DNA of 64,000 nt from Desulforhopalus singaporensis (GTDB lineage: Bacteria; Desulfobacterota; Desulfobulbia; Desulfobulbales; Desulfocapsaceae): NCBI RefSeq assembly GCF_900104445.1, contig NZ_FNJI01000010.1, positions 1 through 64,000 of the forward strand, read 5' to 3'. Numbering within the stretch: the stretch's first letter is position 1; each line of letters opens with the position of its first letter. Position numbers and translations under genes: made by a program. Shown in pieces: positions 55,007 through 62,873 of this stretch. Under the pieces are notes generated by a model. The model searched no databases and was not told where the DNA came from. It saw nothing but the letters and a program-made list of their open reading frames with translations.

Positions 55007-56101
55007 TCAATTTACCGCAGTCAGCCTGATCTTCACCTCCTGCTGCCTGTCATCGCGCATAATCGTAAGCAGGACTTCACTGCCTATCCCCAGCTTTTCA
55101 AACTCCTCCCTGAGATCCTCGTGGGAACTGACAGCCACTCCGTTGACGGCGACTATGATGTCGCCAAGTACTATATCCTGACCATATTGCTTGGTCGACC
55201 GAAGCCCAGCTTCTTCCGCCGGGCTTTTACTGCTGACGTTTATTACCAGAACACCCTCTATCCCCAGTCGCCTGGTGAGCCGCTCATCCGCCAGGGTTAC
55301 CCCTATTCCCGGCTGAAGAACCCTCCCTTTTTTAATCAGTTGCGGCACAATCGAGTTGACTGTATCAACCGGTACAGCAAAGCCTATTCCGGCATAGGCT
55401 CCCGAGGGGCTGTATATGGCGGTGTTCACGCCGATGAGCCTGCCGGCGCTGTCCAGCAGCGGACCGCCGGAATTGCCGGGATTAATAGCCGCATCGGTCT
55501 GGATAACGTTTTTTATGATGCGACCGGTGACCGCAGTAATTTCTCTATTAAGCGCCGAGATGATCCCAGAAGTAATAGTCTGGTCCAGGCCGAAGGGGTT
55601 GCCTATAGCGAACACCTTCTGCCCGACCAGCAGATCCGCCGAACTGCCGATGGCGATCGGCTTGAGCCTGTGGGTGGAAGCGTCAATCTGCAGCACCGCC
55701 AGATCTTTGTCCGGAGCCACCCCGATGACAAAGGCCTTCCAGCTGGAACCGTCGGCCATCGTAACCTGAAGCCTGTTGGCGTCGCTTATCACATGGTAGT
55801 TGGTTACGATCCGCCCCTTGGTATCCCAGACAAAACCAGAGCCGGTTCCCCTCGGGATTTCAACAGCGTTGAGCGAGAAGAGATCCCTTTTGAGGGCAAT
55901 GCTTGTAACGTACACAACCGAGGACGAGTTCTCACGAAATATCTCTATAGTGTTGTTCTCGTCTTCGGCCAGATTCCCCCGGGCGGTAACTGCTCTTGGC
56001 TCAGCACCTCGCCGTGCAAAATAATCGCTCACGGGATTGTAAAGGAGTATTGCTGTCAGGGCCACAATTACCAGTACTGCAAGAGGTGAGGTTTTTTTCA
56101 T
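55007..56101 (-). CDS. Periplasmic trypsin-like serine protease with one PDZ domain (DegS-like)
   Basis: 364 aa. A membrane anchor covers residues 6-27 and no cleavage site is obvious. The catalytic triad is His in GRIVTNYHVI, Asp in APDKDLAVLQID, and Ser in INPGNSGGPLLD. A single PDZ domain ends the protein (about 270-360). One PDZ, an uncleaved anchor and 364 aa fit DegS-type proteases, which cut anti-sigma factors or misfolded envelope proteins. Whether a sigma-E-type system is served cannot be seen in this window. It is convergent with the CNNM gene, 30 bases apart. Confidence 0.9.
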   Translation of the reverse strand: MKKTSPLAVLVIVALTAILLYNPVSDYFARRGAEPRAVTARGNLAEDENNTIEIFRENSSSVVYVTSIALKRDLFSLNAVEIPRGTGSGFVWDTKGRIVTNYHVISDANRLQVTMADGSSWKAFVIGVAPDKDLAVLQIDASTHRLKPIAIGSSADLLVGQKVFAIGNPFGLDQTITSGIISALNREITAVTGRIIKNVIQTDAAINPGNSGGPLLDSAGRLIGVNTAIYSPSGAYAGIGFAVPVDTVNSIVPQLIKKGRVLQPGIGVTLADERLTRRLGIEGVLVINVSSKSPAEEAGLRSTKQYGQDIVLGDIIVAVNGVAVSSHEDLREEFEKLGIGSEVLLTIMRDDRQQEVKIRLTAVN

Positions 56102-56247
56102 GACAAGATCCGGTCAAATTTAATTCGTCAGCAGTAACGATCAATTTCCTGTTCTATTGAATATAACCAGAACCAGTGGTCCTGGCAAAATTAACATTTT
56201 TCAGCGCAGCAGCAGAGCTTTGCTCATGATTTTTTTTGTGATTGCAG

Positions 56248-56931
56248 CTATTTTTCACATTGATCACAACTGTCCATCGTTTTTTCACCAAGAATAAATT
56301 CACGGACCAGAGCAGACACATCCAACTCTTTGCGGCGAAAAAAATGGTCCGAATCCCTGACTGTCCGTTGGTTACTGCCCAGACTCTGCAGCTCCCCTTC
56401 TACCGAGTTGAGCAGATTGTCGTTTTCCGCAAGAATCACCAAAGCAGGATACGCAACTGTTTCAAGTTTTGAAAAATCATGATTGGTCACGGGTGGGGTT
56501 ACGGCAGTAAGGGAGAGGATAGTTTTGGCAAAAGCGTTAAGAGCTATATATGAGCCGAAGGAATACCCTATTAAATGACAAGACGTAAAACACCTTGTGG
56601 ACCATTGTATTACCAAGTTGAGATCATTTATGATTTCCGTGTACCCATTGTCATTGTCAAGCCCCTGCCAATATTCATAAAGAGGTAGTTCCGGCCGGGG
56701 CGACCAGCTCTTACCGACCCCCCGGTAGTTGAAGAGCAATACCGGCATATGGGGTGCCATTGTTGCGGCAATCGCCTGGACGACATTGTTTTCAAGGTTA
56801 CCGGCAAGAAGCGGATGGGGCGGACAAATGATAACGCCTTGCCTTGAACTCTGCTCTTTTCCGTATAAAAGACGTCCTTCCAGGGAACCGGAGCCGCACG
56901 GAATATCGATTTCTGTGTCGCAAATCTTCAT
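56248..56931 (-). CDS. Alpha/beta hydrolase
   Basis: 227 aa from ATG 56929-56931, 7 bases after the upstream gene's stop; the 49-codon extension in the frame runs into that gene. The fold is shown by VIICPPHPLLAGNLENNVVQ (oxyanion region), FNYRGVGKSW, the nucleophile Ser in LIGYSFGSYIALNAF, Asp in VILAENDNLL, and His in RDSDHFFRRKEL. It belongs to COG2945-type small hydrolases, some tied to exopolysaccharide or lipid gene sets. As the last gene of the lipid-like operon it may hydrolyse an ester or thioester intermediate. Confidence 0.85.
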   Translation of the reverse strand: MKICDTEIDIPCGSGSLEGRLLYGKEQSSRQGVIICPPHPLLAGNLENNVVQAIAATMAPHMPVLLFNYRGVGKSWSPRPELPLYEYWQGLDNDNGYTEIINDLNLVIQWSTRCFTSCHLIGYSFGSYIALNAFAKTILSLTAVTPPVTNHDFSKLETVAYPALVILAENDNLLNSVEGELQSLGSNQRTVRDSDHFFRRKELDVSALVREFILGEKTMDSCDQCEK

Positions 56932-56938
56932 ACAGTGA

Positions 56939-57985
56939 TCAATACACCCCCTGCTGACTGACGGCGACAACAGAATCAAGTGTTTCGATTGCGGAAATCC
57001 CCCTGCAACCGTTGCCGATATCAACCGCAACCGCCGTATCCCTCTCAACGAGGTTAACGATAAGGAAAGTCTCGTCAAAACAGTTACATACTATCCGTCC
57101 TCGCTGCCCGGACTCGACACTGTTTCTGATATCCTGCTCCTCTCCAGGACCTTCCGGGAAGGGGGCGACCCTGAGCATCAACCTGTTTTGGTCTCCGCTG
57201 CGAAAAGTATCCGGATCATCACAACTTACGGGAAACGTTACCCCGAAGAGGCTATTGCCGTATCCGGGCAGGATGACCGCGTTGGGAAACATCTCTGTCA
57301 GTGCGGGTCTTGTCTCCGAGGTAAGAGCCATTCCACCGGTATGAATCCCCTTGATTCTCAGCCGCTGCTGCCGAGACATTCGCTGCCCCAAAAACAGCAG
57401 AAGCGGAGGGGTGGTAAAAAGAGTATCGACATTTTGACAACCGATGACGTTTTCGGCTTGATGGATCACGTGATCGATATAAAGGGTAAAACCGAGTGAA
57501 TTCTTCTTCTGCTTTTTGATCCACCGCACGTCGCAGTCAACGAAAAACGGTTCGAGACTTCCGACGGACCTTGCCATTGCCCTTGCCGAACGATCTATGA
57601 TATGTGGTCCTCCCGGTCCTACAAAAAGCCATGTGCCCCGGTGGGGAAAATCGCACTTCTCCACTGCTTCCAGCCAGGGACCGACAAACGCATCATGAAA
57701 TTCGTTTTGTGAATATACTCTCCTGCACGGATCACCGGTCGTTCCGCCGGTCTCGGAAAGCAGCATAGAGGAGAGGGATTGGTGGAAACAGCGGGGAATG
57801 AAATCGGTGATGGGCCTGGTCCGTAAAGCCTGTAGATCCATCGGTCCGAGGCGGTAGAGTTCAGCCGTATCAGTTATTTCGCTGGCAACGTCAAACCCGA
57901 GCTGTCTCTGCCTGTCTAGCCAATACGGCGTTCCGTCTTGCCGGTCGAAATGAAGTTTCAGGATATCTGTTATTTTGTTATTCAT
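56939..57985 (-). CDS. LuxE/PaaK-like adenylate-forming enzyme
   Basis: 348 aa from ATG 57983-57985; eight-base overlap with the upstream exporter gene. The ATP/AMP-binding loop is SETGGTTGDPCRRVYS; other landmarks are FVGPGGPHIIDRSARAM and GIHTGGMALTSETRPALTEM, and the adenylation signature GYGNSLFGVT. The length and order match the acyl-protein synthetase LuxE/phenylacetate-CoA ligase superfamily rather than full ANL ligases of 500-600 aa. It lacks a clear C-terminal ANL subdomain. The substrate is probably a carboxylic acid such as a fatty acid (inference). Confidence 0.75.
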   Translation of the reverse strand: MNNKITDILKLHFDRQDGTPYWLDRQRQLGFDVASEITDTAELYRLGPMDLQALRTRPITDFIPRCFHQSLSSMLLSETGGTTGDPCRRVYSQNEFHDAFVGPWLEAVEKCDFPHRGTWLFVGPGGPHIIDRSARAMARSVGSLEPFFVDCDVRWIKKQKKNSLGFTLYIDHVIHQAENVIGCQNVDTLFTTPPLLLFLGQRMSRQQRLRIKGIHTGGMALTSETRPALTEMFPNAVILPGYGNSLFGVTFPVSCDDPDTFRSGDQNRLMLRVAPFPEGPGEEQDIRNSVESGQRGRIVCNCFDETFLIVNLVERDTAVAVDIGNGCRGISAIETLDSVVAVSQQGVY

Positions 57986-59954
57986 CGTCTTTGTACCCAA
58001 CGAGCAGAAGAGTCGGCAAAAGAAAAAGATCGCAGATCAGGGCGAGTACCATGGCGCAGGCTACAATAAAGCCAAAATCGCGCAGTGGGATAAACGGCGA
58101 TACGCAAAACCCGAGAAAGCCCAGACCGGCAACCAGACTGGTGATAATAATGGCAGGGCCGACATGATCAAGGCTATGCTGCAGACGCCGGATCATGTTC
58201 GATCCTGCCTCCTCCCGTAATCTATAAAGAAAATGTATTGAATCATCCACGACAATGCCAAACACGATACTTGCCACCGTGACGGTAGAAACACTCAGAG
58301 GTATCGACAGCCAGCCCATGGCGGCAACAATAAAGAACACCGGCAGGATATTGGGTATGATTGCAAGCAGACCATAACGTATCGACCGCAGCGCCATGCC
58401 GATAATAAATGAAATGGAGAAAAACGCAAAACCGAAGCTTTTCAGCAAAGAGTCGAACAGGGCTCTCTGTCCCCGGACATAGAGCGGGACAGCTCCGGTA
58501 ACATACGGGTGGGATAACGCGCCCAGGTTCTTTTTCAGATATTGATCGAGTTCGTCGGCAAGCTTGAGGGTATCTTCCGAAGATAGCGTCCGCAGCAACA
58601 CAGAGACGCGATGAGGTGCGGCCAGGGTGTAGCTGTATTGCTGGGCAGAATCAATTTCCAGCCCGTTCGGCGCAGCCTCGGTAACCACCTGGCCGGAGGG
58701 GAAAAAGTAAAGAAAATGTGTCACCACCGGGTAGCTGCTGGCAAATTCGTGCAAAGTTTTGTGTATCCGCATCTTGTCGGCCCTGCATCCTTCAAGATCT
58801 ACTTCGAAAGGCGTCAGTCCCAACCCGACGCCTTCAATTGCCTGATAATTGTTGCGGACCTCTGAATTGTCCGCAAAAAAATCGAGGATCAATGTTCCGA
58901 CCCCGAGCCTGGCCACCCCAAGAGAACCACCGACGCAGCAGAAAAAGAAAACAAGCAGCAACAGGTAGCGAAAGCCAAAAAGCATGCGCGCAAGACTTTG
59001 CGGAATCCGGTACGGCTGACGGGGCGCCGGCCTGAAATATATCGGCAGTAAAACCAAGGCATTGACAAGGGCAAGCGCAGTGGCGACAACACCCCATACG
59101 CCCAGCTGTCTAACAGGTAAATACTCGGAAAAAGTGAGTGACAAAAAGCCAAGGGAAGTGGTGACGGCGGAGAGCAGGCAGGGCTTGGCCACAACGATGT
59201 ACAGATCCGCAGCGGTCTGTTTGTCGCTGTCGGGAATCTTGGCCACCAGATGGACGGCGTATGCGGTACCGAGGATCATGGTCAACGGCGGCAGGGCGAG
59301 AAGCACCATATTGAGTTTCATGTTGGCAGCCGCCATGACTCCCACCACCTGCACCGCTGGCGCCATGCCGCAGGCCAGCACCAGCAGGACATTGTTTCTG
59401 CTCCGGATACAGATAGAGATTGCCACACCAACAATGAATAAGACCACGGGAAACAGTGTTCTGGTGGATTGGGCTGAAAAGCGATCGAGCATGGCGGTGA
59501 TGTACCAGACTCCACCTAAATGGTACGACACTCCGCTGTCATCCAGCACTTTCCTGGACTTTTGCAGAATCGTTGCCAGCTCCACCGGCTCGAGGTCGGG
59601 GGCGGGTTTGACCAGCAAGACCCCTTTTTCCCCTATATTCTTGCCGCCGGCCATGACTCCTGCGACCGAAGTCTCGGTTTCTTCAGAGATCCGTCCCCGG
59701 ATGCTGCGGAGCTGGCTGATGTCGGTTGCCGGGAGATAGATCACCAGTGGATCGGAGATGGAATTGCGGGTCATGAACCGCTGATAGTGATGCCAGTTGG
59801 GATCGTCTTCGGACTGCCAGACCGGCAGGGAATTATCCACGCGGCTGGTCAAAGACGACAGGCCGCCAAGCAACGTAACCGTTGCTATCAACAGAGTAAA
59901 ACCGGCTTTACGCCTTTTCAGGAACAAAGCTGCGGCCCGAAAAAACTGAACCAT
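57978..59954 (-). CDS. RND-superfamily exporter (MMPL family)
   Basis: 658 aa. An N-terminal helix (residues 15-35) and a periplasmic loop precede a block of about five helices (VLFIVGVAISICIRSRNN, VLLALPPLTMILGTAYAVHL). A second loop and a second block of helices follow (SFIIGMALRSIRYGLLAIIP, VASIVFGIVVDDSIHFLYRL). It resembles MMPL and HpnN exporters of lipids. The motif FGIVVDDSIHFLYRL is the family's conserved Asp pair used for proton coupling. It overlaps the aminotransferase by one base (TGATG) and the LuxE-like gene by eight. Confidence 0.88.
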   Translation of the reverse strand: MVQFFRAAALFLKRRKAGFTLLIATVTLLGGLSSLTSRVDNSLPVWQSEDDPNWHHYQRFMTRNSISDPLVIYLPATDISQLRSIRGRISEETETSVAGVMAGGKNIGEKGVLLVKPAPDLEPVELATILQKSRKVLDDSGVSYHLGGVWYITAMLDRFSAQSTRTLFPVVLFIVGVAISICIRSRNNVLLVLACGMAPAVQVVGVMAAANMKLNMVLLALPPLTMILGTAYAVHLVAKIPDSDKQTAADLYIVVAKPCLLSAVTTSLGFLSLTFSEYLPVRQLGVWGVVATALALVNALVLLPIYFRPAPRQPYRIPQSLARMLFGFRYLLLLVFFFCCVGGSLGVARLGVGTLILDFFADNSEVRNNYQAIEGVGLGLTPFEVDLEGCRADKMRIHKTLHEFASSYPVVTHFLYFFPSGQVVTEAAPNGLEIDSAQQYSYTLAAPHRVSVLLRTLSSEDTLKLADELDQYLKKNLGALSHPYVTGAVPLYVRGQRALFDSLLKSFGFAFFSISFIIGMALRSIRYGLLAIIPNILPVFFIVAAMGWLSIPLSVSTVTVASIVFGIVVDDSIHFLYRLREEAGSNMIRRLQHSLDHVGPAIIITSLVAGLGFLGFCVSPFIPLRDFGFIVACAMVLALICDLFLLPTLLLVGYKDDE

Positions 59955-61414
59955 CAGCGCTTGTCCCTGCCCAGCGAAGCCACCCAGGGAGTGATAAATT
60001 TCAGTCCGAAAGAACCGATCGCGTGGTTGACGCGATCCTTGACCAGCATTTTCGCCCCCCGGCTCAAAACATCTTCCAGCGCGGCCAGAAACCGGTCAAC
60101 CTCTTCTTCTGTCACAATCAAGGGGGGATATACCCTCAACACCGACCGGTTATTAAGCATCAGGGTGCCGAGAATCGAGTGGTGCTTCAGCAGAGCGGCC
60201 GCTACCATCCCGGGAAGATGCTCTTTTAAGACATTTTTCAAGCCTGGAATTCTGGCAGGAAGATATTGGGTTCTGTCGATGATATCTTCGTTGAACTCAA
60301 TGCCGACCATCAGCCCCCTCCCCCGTATTTCCCTGATCCACTCAGGATATTTCATCTGTATTTGGCGCAGCCCGTTGATAAGGCGGCTGCCCAATGTCTG
60401 GGCCCTGACGTCAAGTTTTTCCCTGCAACAGACTTCAAGTGCGGCAATGGCTGCGGCACAGCTGGTCGACCTGCCGCCAAAGGTTGAGGTCTGCACCAAG
60501 CAGTCGTGGGGATTACTGTATGCCCCGTCGAACACCCTGGTGGTCGCGATAGTAGCGCCGATTGAAGCGAGGCCGCCGCCAAGGGATTTGGCAATAACCA
60601 GCAGGTCCGGGATGACCTCGTCATGCTGGCAGGCAAAAAACGAACCTGTCCGGCACATCCCTGTCTGCACCTCGTCAAGAATAAGCAGGACACCGAATCT
60701 TTCGCATAGCTTTTTCACCTTCTGCAGATACCCATCAGGGGGAACTATAACCCCCGCCTCACCCTGTATTGGCTCAAGGATAACTGCGGCCACCGCATCT
60801 TCTCCCTTGTCCGGGTTGTGACGCAGTATCCGTTCAATGGCGCCTGCGTCACCATAGGGAACTCTTTTCCCGGGCAGCAACGGAAAGTGTTGTCGCAGCC
60901 TCTGCCCGCCGGTGACGGAAAGAGCCCCGAGAGTCTTACCGTGGAGTGAGTTTTCGGCATAAATAAACCTGGATCGTCTGCCCTTGAAATAGCGTGCAGC
61001 AAGTTTAAGCGCCGCTTCCACCGCTTCCGTACCGGAATTGCAAAAATAAAAACGATTGAGGTTGCCCGGGGTCAGCAGCTTGAGGTTATGGGCCAAACAG
61101 GCGGCATACGGGGAAAGGAGCTCTTTTGACAGGTCAACTCTCTCCTCCTCCAGAACCATGAGCATCGCCTTTTTTACCTCCGGATGATTGTGGCCGAGGT
61201 TAAGCGCCCCGTAGGAGGAGACAAAATCGAGGATTCTACGGCCACTGGTGTCGATGATGGTTGAACCGGCGGCCGATTGCGGCTGCACTCCGGTGTATTC
61301 CCCCATCTCCAGGAGAGCCACCAGCCCGGGATTGATGAGTGTCTTGAAATAGTTGACACACTCTTTATAGGGTATACCGGCCACTTCATCAACGGAGATC
61401 CATTTTCCCTGCAT
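59954..61414 (-). CDS. Class III PLP aminotransferase
   Basis: 486 aa with AAGGA before ATG. The PLP phosphate cup is FCNSGTEAVEAALKLAARYF, the substrate strand is VILEPIQGEAGVIVPPDGYL, the Asp is in ILDEVQTGMCRTGSFFACQH, and the lysine is in DLLVIAKSLGGGLASIGA. Class III enzymes transfer an amino group to aldehydes or ketones from an omega-amino donor or glutamate. HpnO of the hopanoid pathway and putrescine/ornithine aminotransferases are relatives. Its partner reductase suggests an aldehyde acceptor. It lies 13 bases after the reductase gene. Confidence 0.92.
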   Translation of the reverse strand: MQGKWISVDEVAGIPYKECVNYFKTLINPGLVALLEMGEYTGVQPQSAAGSTIIDTSGRRILDFVSSYGALNLGHNHPEVKKAMLMVLEEERVDLSKELLSPYAACLAHNLKLLTPGNLNRFYFCNSGTEAVEAALKLAARYFKGRRSRFIYAENSLHGKTLGALSVTGGQRLRQHFPLLPGKRVPYGDAGAIERILRHNPDKGEDAVAAVILEPIQGEAGVIVPPDGYLQKVKKLCERFGVLLILDEVQTGMCRTGSFFACQHDEVIPDLLVIAKSLGGGLASIGATIATTRVFDGAYSNPHDCLVQTSTFGGRSTSCAAAIAALEVCCREKLDVRAQTLGSRLINGLRQIQMKYPEWIREIRGRGLMVGIEFNEDIIDRTQYLPARIPGLKNVLKEHLPGMVAAALLKHHSILGTLMLNNRSVLRVYPPLIVTEEEVDRFLAALEDVLSRGAKMLVKDRVNHAIGSFGLKFITPWVASLGRDKR

Positions 61415-61427
61415 AGCATGTCCTTTT

Positions 61428-62873
61428 TCAGATCAGTTTTTCTTCCAGTGAGCCAAAAGGTCTTTTGTGAAAAAATTCCTCAAGGGCTACCGCTGTCTTC
61501 AAGGCGTCAATGTTGCTTCCTTCCAGTGTTATGTTGCCATCAAAAAAACCTTGCTGGGGAGAGAGCCTGCCGCAAATTACTTCCATGAAGACATGAGGAC
61601 TGACCGAGTAGCCAAACTCTCCGCGGCGGCCGACCTTGATTTCCTCAAGACAACCGTCCCTGACGACAAGACTTCTGCAGGCAACGCCATCTACCTGTAT
61701 CCAGAAGACACAGGAGAGTGACATGAGGTTGGGCACCAGCCGGCGGCCTATGATTGCAGGCAAGAATTCGCTGAAGTATCGTTCGATCCCATCGCTGTCA
61801 CCTGTTTGCACAGTTTTCTTTCCCTTTGCGGCAAGAAACAAGCTGAAAGCCTGCAGAAGTTCATCCTCTGTAACCTCGACGCAGAAATCCCGACCCATCA
61901 TCTCGTCGAGTCGTTGCCGGTCAAACTCCACCGTAAGATCCAGGTACGGGGCATACATTGCGGTTTTGCGTGCCAAGATTTCCTCAACCCTGCTCCTTGG
62001 TAACTCCCTGAAACTGGCGACATCGACCATGGTCGCCACATTACCGCCAAACGCCCTGTTGCAGATATCTTCCAACGCTCCATTTGCAAACGATTTTTTA
62101 CATACCAGATGATAGATCAGGCCTGAATCATCCTGTTCCTGCCTCTGTGAAATCCTAAATAATGCCTCAGCCACATCGTCGTCGAAAATAAACGGGAGAT
62201 GGCAATGTTTGTTGCCGGCTACCCTGATAGGTTTATTGCTCCGGTTCTGATAGGCCGGGCTTACCAGGATACGAAATATTGCGTCCAGAAAGACGAATGG
62301 CCCAAATCTTTTGACAGAGGCCGGGTTTGGATTTCTCTCAAGGATAATCGACGGCCGATAGATGGTTAATCGGGTGCCATGCTGTTTCGCTTGTCTCAGC
62401 AGATACTGCTCTGCTAAGAATTTACTCTTTTCATAACCGTTGCGAAAGGCGGTGTCGGAGTCGGCAGGATCGTCTTCCTGGACAAGACCGTGTTGTCCGC
62501 CGCAGACAAACGCCGTGGAGACATGGTGCAGGTGGGCCTGCGCCCGCAAGGCAAACGCATGCATATGACGTACACCGTCGATATTAACCAGCTGGTAATC
62601 ATGGACATCTCTACCCTTGAAATCGGTTCTTGCGGCAAGATGGTAAACCGTTCGTACCGTCCTGCAAAGTTTCTCGTATGCGCTTGAACCGATCCCCAGG
62701 TCAGGAAGCGAAACATCACCACTTAGCGACTCGGCATTTGGCAAAAGATTGCGACCGCAACCTGTCCTGCCGCGACTCAGGACGACGACATGTTTTCCGG
62801 ACCGCACCAGTCTGTCGACCAGAGGTCGTCCAACCACTCCGGTTCCGCCGGTAACCAGAACGGTTTCGCTCAT
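61428..62873 (-). CDS. NAD(P)-dependent reductase (male-sterility/extended SDR) fused to an SCP2-like domain
   Basis: 481 aa. An extended SDR of the NAD_binding_4 group: VLVTGGTGVVGRPLVDRLVR (Rossmann loop), VYHLAARTDFKG, VSTAFVCGG, and the YEKSKFLAEQ active-site Tyr-Lys. This group includes fatty acyl-CoA/ACP reductases that give aldehydes or alcohols. The last 110 residues (PAIIGRRLVPNLMSLSCVFW; VICGRLSPQQGFFDGNITLE; FHKRPF) look like an SCP2 sterol/lipid carrier domain. It overlaps the U32 gene by four bases (ATGA). A reductase carrying its own lipid-binding domain fits a hydrophobic substrate; the reaction is inferred. Confidence 0.82.
   Translation of the reverse strand: MSETVLVTGGTGVVGRPLVDRLVRSGKHVVVLSRGRTGCGRNLLPNAESLSGDVSLPDLGIGSSAYEKLCRTVRTVYHLAARTDFKGRDVHDYQLVNIDGVRHMHAFALRAQAHLHHVSTAFVCGGQHGLVQEDDPADSDTAFRNGYEKSKFLAEQYLLRQAKQHGTRLTIYRPSIILERNPNPASVKRFGPFVFLDAIFRILVSPAYQNRSNKPIRVAGNKHCHLPFIFDDDVAEALFRISQRQEQDDSGLIYHLVCKKSFANGALEDICNRAFGGNVATMVDVASFRELPRSRVEEILARKTAMYAPYLDLTVEFDRQRLDEMMGRDFCVEVTEDELLQAFSLFLAAKGKKTVQTGDSDGIERYFSEFLPAIIGRRLVPNLMSLSCVFWIQVDGVACRSLVVRDGCLEEIKVGRRGEFGYSVSPHVFMEVICGRLSPQQGFFDGNITLEGSNIDALKTAVALEEFFHKRPFGSLEEKLI

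Noticed and set aside
55004-56089. 361-codon plus-strand frame opposite the DegS-like gene
   Set aside because: Antisense shadow of a protease with a complete catalytic triad.
59520-60821. 433-codon plus-strand frame opposite the aminotransferase and exporter genes
   Set aside because: Spans two real minus-strand genes and has no family features.
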